64,000 bases of DNA, from NCBI GenBank assembly GCA_947448415.1, contig CANFMT010000011.1, positions 1-64,000 of the forward strand. Reading direction: 5' to 3'. Origin of the DNA: Burkholderiaceae bacterium. Its GTDB lineage: Bacteria > Pseudomonadota > Gammaproteobacteria > Burkholderiales > Burkholderiaceae. The translations under genes and the position numbers were made by a program. Below the pieces are notes generated by a model that saw only the letters and a program-made list of their open reading frames with translations, ran no database searches and had not been told where the DNA came from. Below, in pieces: positions 54,436 through 62,747 of the stretch. Numbering within the stretch: the stretch's first letter is position 1; each line of letters opens with the position of its first letter.

Positions 54436-55668
54436 TTAAGCGACTACTTTTTTATTCTTGAGTACTTTTAATTCGTCTGAATTTAAACCAAGGTATTCCG
54501 TAAGAATTTGATCGGTATGCTCACCCAGTAGGGGTGGTGCATATCTCATAGAACTTGGCGTACCGTGCATCTTGAGGGGCGTGCCCAATGTTTTAAAACT
54601 ACCTATTTTCTGATGGTCAATATCAATCACCATTTTTTTTGCATGAATCTGCTCAGAGCTAAGAGCTTGCTTTACTGTATTCACATTACCAATCGGAATA
54701 CCTAATTTTCTTAATGCGCTAATTAACTCTTCGCTTGAGTATTGAGTAATTCTGTTGCTGATGAGTTCGTCAATGGCAGCGCGATTATTAACCCTTGCGG
54801 CATTTGTTTTAAAGCGCTCGTCATTTGCCCATTCTGGGTTACCCAAGAATTCTGCAAGTTTTACAAACTGACCATCATTACCAACCGCTAAGGCAATCAT
54901 GCCATCAGAGCAGCGATAAGTAGTGTAGGGAACAATAGTTGGGTGCCCATTACCGTAGCGCCCTGAGTCTTTGCTTGTTGCTAAGTGGCTATTACCCACG
55001 TTAGCCAATAAGGCTGCAGCAGTATCAAATAATGAAACCTCTACCGCTTGACCTTTACCAGTGCGATAGCGGGCTAGTAGTGCTGCTTGAATTGCATTGG
55101 CTGCCATCATGCCGGTTGCTAGATCCACGATGGCTACACCATATTTAGATGGCTCACCATTTGTTGGCCCTGAAATACTCATCAATCCAGATTCTGCTTG
55201 CAAGATGAAATCGTAGCCAGGTAAGCCTGCTTGAGGGCCTTCACTTCCGTAGCCGGTAATAGAGCAGCGAACTACTTGTGGCGCATGATCTTCAAACCAT
55301 TGGGCATCAAATCCCCATTTTTCTAGAGTTCCACTTTTGAAGTTCTCAAGAAGTACATCAAACTTAGGAATTAGCTGTGCCAATAAAGATTTTCCTTCGG
55401 CACTGGAAAAATCAATCGTGATTCCGCGCTTATTGCGATTGCATCCCAAGAAATAAGCAGATTCACCCTCCAAGAATGGAGGGCCCCAAGCGCGCGTGTC
55501 ATCACCACCAGACACGGATTCAACTTTGACAACCTCTGCACCCAGGTCCCCTAGTAGCTGGCCGCACCAAGGGCCAGCTAAGACGCGACTGAGGTCTAAT
55601 ATTTTCAGCCCAGCTAAAGCGCCGCTATTACTGGGCGCTTTAGCTGTCTGATTTTTTGCTTCACTCAT
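54436..55668 (-). CDS. Class III (CaiB/BaiF) CoA transferase
   Basis: The 410-residue enzyme matches formyl-CoA/CaiB-type transferases: LKILDLSRVLAGPWCGQLLGDLGAEVVKVE, DDTRAWGPPFLEGESAYFLGCNRNKRGITID, and KYGVAIVDLATGMMAANAIQAALLAR, where the Asp of IVDLATG is the catalytic residue forming the acyl anhydride. The C-terminal part (IPIGNVNTVKQALSSEQIHAKKM) is also typical. It moves CoA onto a carboxylate in the cytoplasm. It lies 9 bp downstream of the crotonase gene and 20 bp before the Bug receptor. Confidence 0.92.
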   Translation of the reverse strand: MSEAKNQTAKAPSNSGALAGLKILDLSRVLAGPWCGQLLGDLGAEVVKVESVSGGDDTRAWGPPFLEGESAYFLGCNRNKRGITIDFSSAEGKSLLAQLIPKFDVLLENFKSGTLEKWGFDAQWFEDHAPQVVRCSITGYGSEGPQAGLPGYDFILQAESGLMSISGPTNGEPSKYGVAIVDLATGMMAANAIQAALLARYRTGKGQAVEVSLFDTAAALLANVGNSHLATSKDSGRYGNGHPTIVPYTTYRCSDGMIALAVGNDGQFVKLAEFLGNPEWANDERFKTNAARVNNRAAIDELISNRITQYSSEELISALRKLGIPIGNVNTVKQALSSEQIHAKKMVIDIDHQKIGSFKTLGTPLKMHGTPSSMRYAPPLLGEHTDQILTEYLGLNSDELKVLKNKKVVA

Positions 55669-55677
55669 TTGTTTTAC

Positions 55678-56556
55678 TTAGTCGCGCATATCAGGCGGAG
55701 CATTGAGATTCTTATGGAAACCATCCAAGTAATCCTCAAGAGCCGCCTTATTTTTCATGCGGAATTTTTGGAAGTCAGGTTTGCGTCCTTCTAAGAATGC
55801 ATTCATACCCTCAAGACTCTCTTCAGAACCCCAAACGTAGGCCAACAATTCCATACCATGTTGCCAAGAAGCATAGAGTTGATCGGATTCAAAATTCAAA
55901 CTCTTCTTAGTCATGCGAATAGTTTGTGCACTATTGCTCTTAATAGTTTCACACCATGCTAATGTTTCAGGCAGAAGATCTTTCTCTGCAACGCACTTAT
56001 TGATTAAGCCAATTCTCTCAGCTTCTTTAGCTTCAAAGCGCTTTGCTAAGAAGATCATTTCGCGTGCGATGCGCTCTCCCACGATGCGTGGTAAGTATTG
56101 AGTTGCGCCAACAGTAGGGCAGGCACCAACCTTTGCACCCGTTTGACCAAACACTGATTTTTCAGAGCCAATCACAAGGTCACACCATAGCGCTAACTCA
56201 TGACCGCCGCCAACGCACCAACCATTGACCATGGCAATAACCGGAATAGGGATGCCACGAATAGCCATAGCTAATCCAAGCATACGGTCATTCCACATTG
56301 AGCCATTAGTGAACGTGAGTCGTTTCATGGCATAGAAGTCACCACCTGCAGAAAACGCTTTATCACCAGCGCCTGTGAAAACAATACAAGCGATCGAAGG
56401 GTCTTCTCGGGTCAGCTTTACAGCGTCGATCATTTCATCAAGGGTCTGCTCTCTAAATGCATTAAGCACTCTTGGGCGATTGATAGTGATCCAGGCCACT
56501 TGGTCTTTAACTTCGAAAAGGATGTCTTTATAGGGTTTTTCTGGCTTAATGCTCAT
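55678..56556 (-). CDS. Enoyl-CoA hydratase/isomerase (crotonase) family protein
   Basis: From ATG 56556 (GGAG just upstream) the protein has 292 residues. It has the crotonase oxyanion-hole motifs AFSAGGDFYAMKRL and WCVGGGHELALWCDLVIGSEKSVFGQTGAKVG. At the usual second catalytic Glu region it has CPTVGATQYLPRIVG, without the Glu of enoyl-CoA hydratases. That pattern, and the pull toward DGFHKNL near the end, resembles ring-cleaving BadI/MenB-like members, so a 2-ketoacyl-CoA hydrolase or synthase activity is possible. It leads the CoA transferase-Bug operon. Confidence 0.87.
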   Translation of the reverse strand: MSIKPEKPYKDILFEVKDQVAWITINRPRVLNAFREQTLDEMIDAVKLTREDPSIACIVFTGAGDKAFSAGGDFYAMKRLTFTNGSMWNDRMLGLAMAIRGIPIPVIAMVNGWCVGGGHELALWCDLVIGSEKSVFGQTGAKVGACPTVGATQYLPRIVGERIAREMIFLAKRFEAKEAERIGLINKCVAEKDLLPETLAWCETIKSNSAQTIRMTKKSLNFESDQLYASWQHGMELLAYVWGSEESLEGMNAFLEGRKPDFQKFRMKNKAALEDYLDGFHKNLNAPPDMRD

Positions 56557-56607
56557 CTTGTCTCCATTCACAATTGCTTATCAAATTATCCGAATAAAGT
56601 TTTTAAA

Positions 56608-56653
56608 CTTGTATTCACTTAAAATATAATACACTTAAACATAGAAATACAAG
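56608..56653. promoter_or_regulatory. Repeats in the crotonase/thioesterase divergent promoter
   Basis: The spacer between the divergent genes has CTTGTATT (56608-56615) and AATACAAG (56646-56653) as perfect 8-bp inverted arms, enclosing two direct CACTTAAA copies (56616-56623, 56632-56639; 16-bp period). It is a candidate operator for the nearby GntR-type regulator or another factor. Confidence 0.45.
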
Positions 56654-56689
56654 CTATTAAACATTTCAAATATACGGATATTTATCGAT

Positions 56690-57094
56690 ATGAGTACAAA
56701 TTCACAGCCTACTGATTACTTTGGCCTCAACATCCCCTTTTTGGATCATCTCAGCGTAGTGCCTGAGTATTCTGAAGGTGGCAAAGCAAGAATTAGTTAT
56801 GTCGTTAAGCCCGAACATACCAATAGCTTTCATGTCGCTCATGGGGGTTTAATCATGACTTTGCTTGATTTTGCTATGGGAGCGGCTGCACGTAGTGCGT
56901 TTAATCACCCCTTGGGCGCTGTAACCATTGATATGACTGCTAGTTTTCTGCGGCCAAGTTTGGGAAAAATTGTGGTCGAGGGAACGGTGCTGAAAGCTGG
57001 CAAGTCTATTAACTACTGTGAGGCCGTAGCTATCAATGAAGCGGGCGAAATAACAGCAAAGGCTAGTGGCACATTTGTCCTGAGAAGGGCTTAA
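56690..57094 (+). CDS. PaaI-family hotdog thioesterase
   Basis: The 134-residue protein has the hotdog-fold thioesterase pattern: GGKARISYVVKPEHTNSFHVAHGGLIMTLLDFAMGAAA, with the HGG element and the Asp (LLDFAMG) at the active site, then VTIDMTASFLRPSLGKIVVEGTVLKAG. It hydrolyses an acyl-CoA. It is divergent from the crotonase-CoA transferase-Bug operon and probably belongs to the same pathway as a release or salvage step. Confidence 0.9.
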   Translation: MSTNSQPTDYFGLNIPFLDHLSVVPEYSEGGKARISYVVKPEHTNSFHVAHGGLIMTLLDFAMGAAARSAFNHPLGAVTIDMTASFLRPSLGKIVVEGTVLKAGKSINYCEAVAINEAGEITAKASGTFVLRRA

Positions 57095-57133
57095 ATACAT
57101 TATTAATAATAATATTTATAATGATTATATATA

Positions 57134-57161
57134 ACTAAGGTATTCTAAATAATTCCTTAGT
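57134..57161. repeat. Imperfect hairpin upstream of the H-NS-like gene
   Basis: ACTAAGGTATT (57134-57144) and AATTCCTTAGT (57151-57161) are inverted repeats with one mismatch and a 6-nt loop, in a very AT-rich 186-bp spacer. There is no T-run, so this is more likely a protein site or cruciform than a terminator. H-NS-type proteins favour such AT-rich DNA, so self-binding is possible. Confidence 0.4.
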
Positions 57162-57280
57162 AAATAAAGGCCATTACTTCTATTAATTAATATTGTTTAA
57201 TATTTTGATTTATATATAATGAGTCCTAATAGGCAAAATTAGACTATTTCATATAAACCATTATCCGGAGAAAAAAATAC

Positions 57281-57565
57281 ATGTCTTCTTATAAAGAGCT
57301 ATTGGCCCAACGCGAACAGTTGGATAAGCAGATCAAAGAAGCGATTGCCCGCGAAAAGGCTGACGGTATTGCTAAGGCAAAGTTAATTATTGAGCAGTAT
57401 GGTTTGTCCGCTTCAGACTTATTTAGTCGTAAAGCAGGCGTTAAGAGTGCTGGCGGTAAGGTGGCTCCAAAGTATCGCAACCCATCAACAGGTGAAACCT
57501 GGACTGGGCGTGGTAAGGCTCCTAAGTGGATTGACGGCAGGGATCGTAGCTCTTATTTGATCTAA
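57281..57565 (+). CDS. H-NS-family nucleoid-associated protein
   Basis: The 94-residue protein has an N-terminal coiled-coil oligomerisation part (YKELLAQREQLDKQIKEAIAREKADGIAKAK) and the C-terminal DNA-binding domain of the H-NS/Bph3 type: PKYRNPSTGETWTGRGKAPKWI, with TGRGKAPKW at residues 75-83 as the AT-hook-like loop. Such proteins silence AT-rich, often acquired genes. It lies next to the accessory region, which may be one of its targets. Confidence 0.93.
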   Translation: MSSYKELLAQREQLDKQIKEAIAREKADGIAKAKLIIEQYGLSASDLFSRKAGVKSAGGKVAPKYRNPSTGETWTGRGKAPKWIDGRDRSSYLI

Positions 57566-57586
57566 GTATTTGAGTTAGAGCATATA

Positions 57587-57613
57587 AAAAGGCCGCATAC
57601 AGCGGCCTTTTCT
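57587..57613. terminator. Bidirectional terminator between the H-NS-like and HTH-receiver genes
   Basis: AAAAGGCCGC (57587-57596) and GCGGCCTTTT (57602-57611) form a perfect 10-bp stem with loop ATACA. A-rich and T-rich flanks allow termination from both convergent genes. Confidence 0.85.
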
Positions 57614-57641
57614 TTAGTGCTTATGGTGCATTGAGATCAAT

Positions 57642-58337
57642 CTAGATACATTTTCTAGCTAGCGCCTCTAAAAATAGTGGTTCAAGTAGTTCATGCCTAT
57701 TGCTGGCCCAGCCATCACTTAATTCAGAGGTGGTTGCTGGGTAGCCAATAATTAATGGGTTTTGCTCAATCAAGCCATTTTCAAGCTCTTCTTTAATGCT
57801 GTCGCTCAAGCTTGTGCGACCTCCGTTGTTCTCATCTGCCAGCGCAACCACACCAGGGTGTAGTTTGATAAATCCTTCATCTACTAGGATGGGTATCCTC
57901 TGTGTGTCCTTGTTTTTACTCAAATAATGTATTAGATGTACTTGCTCTACAGGGGGTATTAAAGCATCTAAAAAGATCAAGTCTGGAGCGAGTGATACAG
58001 CCTTCATCAAGCCCTCGAGGGTATCCACGGAAACCTCCATATCTACTTTTAATTGCCAATCTTGAATTGAATCTAGCAATTCCTGACCATTTTCAGTTCT
58101 TCTAAATATCCCCACGGCAATGCAATTTTGGGTGGTTTTTTGACGCATTGCCCGTTTTCTTCTTTGCAGTTGTTGGTCAAGTGAGCTTGCTAATATGCGT
58201 CGATGACCGCCGCGAGTCTTCCAGGCAATTAATTCACCTAATTCCACCATTTTCTGAACGGTGCCTAGAGAAACTTGTAAAACCTTCGCACTTTGCCTGG
58301 TGCTCAGATATTCCATTTCTGGGGTAATTGATTTCAT
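57642..58337 (-). CDS. Excisionase-type HTH fused to a receiver-like domain
   Basis: The 231-residue protein begins with a MerR/excisionase-like helix-turn-helix (YLSTRQSAKVLQVSLGTVQKMVELGELIAWKTRGGHRRI, ~10-48). A basic linker (QRRKRAMRQK) leads to a CheY-like domain (~72-190). The receiver keeps the phospho-acceptor motif DLIFLDALIPP with Asp124, but the N-terminal acidic pair is missing (CIAVGIFRRTENG). DNA-binding-first order is unusual for response regulators. Targets are unknown; it is divergent from sucA, with 300 bp between them. Confidence 0.78.
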   Translation of the reverse strand: MKSITPEMEYLSTRQSAKVLQVSLGTVQKMVELGELIAWKTRGGHRRILASSLDQQLQRRKRAMRQKTTQNCIAVGIFRRTENGQELLDSIQDWQLKVDMEVSVDTLEGLMKAVSLAPDLIFLDALIPPVEQVHLIHYLSKNKDTQRIPILVDEGFIKLHPGVVALADENNGGRTSLSDSIKEELENGLIEQNPLIIGYPATTSELSDGWASNRHELLEPLFLEALARKCI

Positions 58338-58637
58338 ATTTCCCTTAATTTCATTAATTCAATTGAAGATTTAGAGAATAAAAATCAAATCATGGCAAAT
58401 CTGTCGGTATTTATTGAAACAGGGGTAGGAAAATTCTTATTCAATATCGGTTTCTAGGGAAATACCCCCAAACCCCAATAAATCAGGGAAAGCCCTTTAT
58501 GAATCAATGGTTAATCGTGTAAAATAATTGTTGTTGTAAAAGTATTTGCATAGATCAATTCGACAGACGGTACAGCCGTTAAGCGGATGGTTATAACCAC
58601 AGTTTTTATTCGGGAAACCCGATGAAAGGTGAGCATC
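58338..58637. promoter_or_regulatory. 300-bp spacer upstream of sucA with small hairpin
   Basis: This region divides the HTH-receiver gene and sucA. It holds the 5-bp hairpin TCGGG-AAA-CCCGA (58610-58622) immediately before the AAGGTGA ribosome site (58626-58632) and a weaker AGGG/CCCT stem near 58487. No gene was seen. Promoters for both directions are expected here. Confidence 0.4.
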
Positions 58638-61493
58638 ATGATGCAGGACCAAAGAGATAACTCGTATCTCTTCGGCGGAAACGCCCCTTATGTAGAGGAA
58701 CTCTACGAATCTTACTTGCACGATCCAGCTTCGGTAGCTGATCATTGGCGAGATTATTTTGATAACGTGAAACAAGTCCCAGCTGCAGATGGTTCATCTC
58801 GAACTGATATTGCGCACGGACCAATTGTTGCTTCATTTGCTGAGCGCGCTAAGCAAGGTCCAATCAGAACAATTTCTGATTCGGCTGACTCAGAGATGGG
58901 GCGCAAACGCGTTGCTGTTCAGCAGTTAATTGCGGCGTATCGTAACGTCGGCAATCGCTGGGCAAATTTAGATCCTTTGAAGCGGACAGAGCGCCAGGAT
59001 ATTCCTGAGTTAGATCCAGCCTTCTATGGTTTTACAGATGGCGATATGGATATCGTCTTCAACACAAGCAATACATTCTTCGGCAAAAACGAAATGACCT
59101 TGCGCGATTTGCTGCAGGCATTGCGCGAGACATACTGCGGCACGATCGGTGTTGAGTTCATGTTTATTGCCGATCAAAAGATTAAGAAGTGGTGGCAGGA
59201 AAAACTGGAGTCTATTCGCTCAACACCAAGCTTTAATGTGGAAGAAAAGCGTCACATCTTGGATCGTGTTACTGCTGCCGAGGGCTTGGAGCGTTATCTT
59301 CAGGCTAAGTATGTTGGCCAAAAGCGCTTCTCGCTTGAGGGTGGCGAAAGTTTCATCGCCTGTATGGATGAGTTAATTCGTGATGCTGGCAACAAAGGCG
59401 TGCAAGAGATTGTGATTGGTATGGCCCACCGTGGTCGTCTCAATGTATTGGTAAATACTTTGGGCAAAATGCCTAAAGACTTATTTGCCGAGTTTGAACA
59501 TAAGGGTCCAGAAACATTGCCTGCGGGTGACGTGAAATATCACCAAGGTTTTTCAAGTGATATCTCCACTCCCGGCGGCCCAGTTCACTTGTCTTTAGCA
59601 TTTAACCCATCTCATCTAGAAATCGTTAATCCAGTAGTTGAGGGTTCTGCACGTGCTCGTATGGAGCGCCGCGGCGATATGTTGGGAGAGCAAGTGATGC
59701 CGGTATTGGTTCACGGTGATGCTGCCGTTGCAGGTCAGGGTGTAATGCAAGAAACATTGGCACTGTCCGAGGTTCGCGGTTACTCCACAGGCGGAACAGT
59801 TCATATCGTTATCAATAACCAAATTGGTTTCACAACATCTGATCCACGCGACTTGCGTTCAAGCTTGTATTGCACGGACATCATGAAGATTATTGATGCG
59901 CCGGTATTGCATGTGAACGGTGATGATCCTGAAGCAGTAGTCTTGGCAACCAAGTTGGCTGTCGAGTTCCGCATGAAGTTCCACAAAGATGTAGCGGTTG
60001 ACATTATTTGCTTCCGCAAATTAGGTCATAACGAGCAAGACACACCTGCAATGACGCAACCTTTGATGTACAAAATCATTGCTGCGCATCCAGGTACTCG
60101 CAAGGTCTACGCAGATAAATTAGAGACTCAAGGTGTATTGCCGGCTGGTACTGGCGATCTCATGGTTAAAGAGTACCGCGCTGCAATGGACGAAGGTAGA
60201 CAGACTTCCGATCCAGTTTTGAGCAACTTTAAGGGCAAGTTTGCTGTCGATTGGTCACCTTTCTTAAATAAGAAGTGGACTGACGAGTCTGATACTGCTA
60301 TTCCATTGACAGAGTGGAAGCGTTTAGCTGAAAAGATCTCTACTATTCCCGAAGGCTTCAATGCACATCCATTGGTGGCTAAGGTTTATAACGATCGTGC
60401 AGCAATGGGTCGTGGCGAAGTCAATATTGACTGGGGTATGGGCGAGCACATGGCTTTCGCTTCTTTAGTTGCAAGTGGCTACCCAGTACGTTTGTCTGGC
60501 GAGGATAGCGGACGCGGGACCTTTACTCACCGTCATGCTGTGTTGCATGAGCAAAATCGTGAGAAGTGGGACACCGGTACTTACATCGCGCTCCAGCACG
60601 TCACTAAAGATCAAGCGCCATTTGTGGTGATTGACTCCATTCTTTCCGAAGAAGCTGTACTTGGATTTGAATATGGCTATGCTGCTGCTGAGCCAAATAC
60701 CCTGACTATCTGGGAAGCTCAGTTCGGCGACTTTGCAAACGGCGCACAAGTTGTGATTGACCAGTTCATTGCTTCGGGCGAAGTAAAGTGGGGCCGTGCT
60801 AATGGTTTAGTCATGATGTTGCCACACGGTTATGAAGGTCAAGGCCCCGAGCATTCATCTGCACGTTTAGAGCGCTACATGCAGTTGTGCGCTGATACTA
60901 ATATGCAAGTAATTCAGCCTACAACCGCATCACAAATCTTCCATGTGTTGCGTCGCCAAATGATTCGTCAGTTCCGCAAACCGCTGATCTTGATGACTCC
61001 AAAATCATTACTGCGTAACAAAGAAGCGGCATCACCTTTATCTGAATTTACTAAAGGCGGCTTCCAGACAGTATTGGGCGAGCGCGATAACACAATTGAT
61101 GCTAAACAGGTCACTCGTTTAGTCATGTGTTCTGGTAAGGTCTATTACGACTTGGTGAAACAGCGTACCGAGAAGAAAATTGGTGATGTAGCCATTATTC
61201 GCTTGGAGCAGATGTATCCATTCCCGCATAAAGCATTGACTGCTGAATTGAAGAAGTATCCAAAGCTAGAAGAGGTTGTATGGTGTCAAGATGAGCCACA
61301 AAACCAAGGCGCTTGGTTCTTTGTACAACACAACATTTTGGAAAACATGTCTGATGGTATGAAGTTGGCCTATGCAGGGCGTCCAGCATCAGCATCGCCA
61401 GCTTGTGGCTATGCTCATCTCCACCAAGAACAACTAAAGTCATTACTCAATGCGGCATTTGCCAAATTAAAAGGTTACGTGATCACGAAATAA
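58638..61493 (+). CDS. sucA: 2-oxoglutarate dehydrogenase E1 component
   Basis: From ATG 58638 (AAGGTGA ribosome site) the protein has 951 residues. The N-terminal E2-docking segment is SYLFGGNAPYVEELYESYLHDPASVADHW. The thiamin-diphosphate core has GMAHRGRLNVLVNTLGK, HGDAAVAGQGVMQETLALSEVRGYSTGGTVHIVINNQIGFTTS and CFRKLGHNEQDTPAMTQPLMY. The C-terminal transketolase-like part includes SGEDSGRGTFTHRHAVLHEQ and LPHGYEGQGPEHSSARLERY. It decarboxylates 2-oxoglutarate in the TCA cycle. It leads the sucA-odhB-lpd operon; GTG 58629 is an unlikely alternative start. Confidence 0.96.
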   Translation: MMQDQRDNSYLFGGNAPYVEELYESYLHDPASVADHWRDYFDNVKQVPAADGSSRTDIAHGPIVASFAERAKQGPIRTISDSADSEMGRKRVAVQQLIAAYRNVGNRWANLDPLKRTERQDIPELDPAFYGFTDGDMDIVFNTSNTFFGKNEMTLRDLLQALRETYCGTIGVEFMFIADQKIKKWWQEKLESIRSTPSFNVEEKRHILDRVTAAEGLERYLQAKYVGQKRFSLEGGESFIACMDELIRDAGNKGVQEIVIGMAHRGRLNVLVNTLGKMPKDLFAEFEHKGPETLPAGDVKYHQGFSSDISTPGGPVHLSLAFNPSHLEIVNPVVEGSARARMERRGDMLGEQVMPVLVHGDAAVAGQGVMQETLALSEVRGYSTGGTVHIVINNQIGFTTSDPRDLRSSLYCTDIMKIIDAPVLHVNGDDPEAVVLATKLAVEFRMKFHKDVAVDIICFRKLGHNEQDTPAMTQPLMYKIIAAHPGTRKVYADKLETQGVLPAGTGDLMVKEYRAAMDEGRQTSDPVLSNFKGKFAVDWSPFLNKKWTDESDTAIPLTEWKRLAEKISTIPEGFNAHPLVAKVYNDRAAMGRGEVNIDWGMGEHMAFASLVASGYPVRLSGEDSGRGTFTHRHAVLHEQNREKWDTGTYIALQHVTKDQAPFVVIDSILSEEAVLGFEYGYAAAEPNTLTIWEAQFGDFANGAQVVIDQFIASGEVKWGRANGLVMMLPHGYEGQGPEHSSARLERYMQLCADTNMQVIQPTTASQIFHVLRRQMIRQFRKPLILMTPKSLLRNKEAASPLSEFTKGGFQTVLGERDNTIDAKQVTRLVMCSGKVYYDLVKQRTEKKIGDVAIIRLEQMYPFPHKALTAELKKYPKLEEVVWCQDEPQNQGAWFFVQHNILENMSDGMKLAYAGRPASASPACGYAHLHQEQLKSLLNAAFAKLKGYVITK

Positions 61494-61535
61494 TCGTCCT
61501 CATAACCAAACAACATACATAAAACAGGATTAATC

Positions 61536-62735
61536 ATGGCTATATTCGAAGTTAAAGTTCCACAACTCTCTGAGTCAGTTGCTGAAGCAACTTTGTTGCA
61601 ATGGAAAAAGAAAGTTGGCGATGCTGTAGGTCAAGACGAGATCTTGATTGAAATTGAAACAGATAAAGTGGTTCTCGAAGTACCAGCACCATCTGCCGGA
61701 GTTTTAACTGAAATCGTTGTTGCCGATGGCGGCACTGTGGTTGCCGAGCAATTGATTGCTAAGATCGATAGCTCCGCTGTTGCCGCTGCCGCTCCAGCTG
61801 CTGCACCTGCGCCAGCCGCCGCAGAACCAGCTAAGGCTGCTGCACCTGCTGCGAAGACCTCGGGTGCTGCTGCTGCACCTTCAGCTGCAAAAATTCTTGC
61901 AGAGAAAAATATCGATGCTGGTCAAGTTGCTGGCTCTGGTCGCGATGGGCGTATCACTAAAGGTGACGCATTGAATGCTTCCGCAGGTGCCACTAAGCCT
62001 GCCGCTTTACCAAGCGCTCCAATTCCGACTGGTGATCGTCCAGAAGAGCGCGTTCCAATGAGTCGCTTGCGTGCGCGTATTGCCGAGCGTTTGCTTGAGT
62101 CCCAAGCTAACAATGCAATCTTGACTACATTTAATGAAGTCAATATGGCTCCGGTAATTGCTTTGCGCAACAAATACAAAGATCAGTTTGAAAAAGTGCA
62201 CGGCGTGAAGTTAGGTTTCATGTCCTTCTTTGTTAAAGCAGCCACACATGCTTTGAAGAAATTCCCATTACTCAATGCTTCTGTTGACGGTAATGACATC
62301 GTTTATCACGGCTATTTCGATATCGGTATTGCTGTCAGTTCACCACGCGGCTTGGTTGTGCCAATTTTGCGCGATGTTGACCAAATGAATTTGGCTGATA
62401 TTGAGAAGAAGATTGCTGAGTTTGGTGCTAAAGCTCGTGAAGGTAAGTTGTCAATTGAAGAGTTGACTGGCGGCACATTCTCCATCTCTAACGGTGGCGT
62501 TTTTGGTTCTATGCTCTCCACACCAATTATCAACCCACCACAATCCGCTATTTTGGGTATTCACGCTACTAAAGACCGCGCTGTAGTTGAAAACGGTCAA
62601 GTAGTTGTTCGCCCAATTAACTACCTTGCTTTGTCATACGATCACCGCATTATTGACGGCCGTGAGGCTGTGCTTGGTTTGGTTGCCATGAAGGATGCCT
62701 TAGAAGATCCTTCACGTCTCCTCCTTGATTTGTAA
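61536..62735 (+). CDS. odhB: Dihydrolipoyllysine-residue succinyltransferase (E2)
   Basis: The 399-residue E2 has one lipoyl domain ([22 protein letters not shown]) with the lipoylated lysine at EIETDK44VVLEV, an Ala/Pro-rich mobile linker (~84-115), and a peripheral-subunit-binding domain ([29 protein letters not shown]). The acyltransferase domain ends with the catalytic [14 protein letters not shown]is. It transfers the succinyl group to CoA and forms the complex core. Also called sucB. Confidence 0.95.
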   Translation: MAIFEVKVPQLSESVAEATLLQWKKKVGDAVGQDEILIEIETDKVVLEVPAPSAGVLTEIVVADGGTVVAEQLIAKIDSSAVAAAAPAAAPAPAAAEPAKAAAPAAKTSGAAAAPSAAKILAEKNIDAGQVAGSGRDGRITKGDALNASAGATKPAALPSAPIPTGDRPEERVPMSRLRARIAERLLESQANNAILTTFNEVNMAPVIALRNKYKDQFEKVHGVKLGFMSFFVKAATHALKKFPLLNASVDGNDIVYHGYFDIGIAVSSPRGLVVPILRDVDQMNLADIEKKIAEFGAKAREGKLSIEELTGGTFSISNGGVFGSMLSTPIINPPQSAILGIHATKDRAVVENGQVVVRPINYLALSYDHRIIDGREAVLGLVAMKDALEDPSRLLLDL

Positions 62736-62747
62736 GAAGGAAAGATC

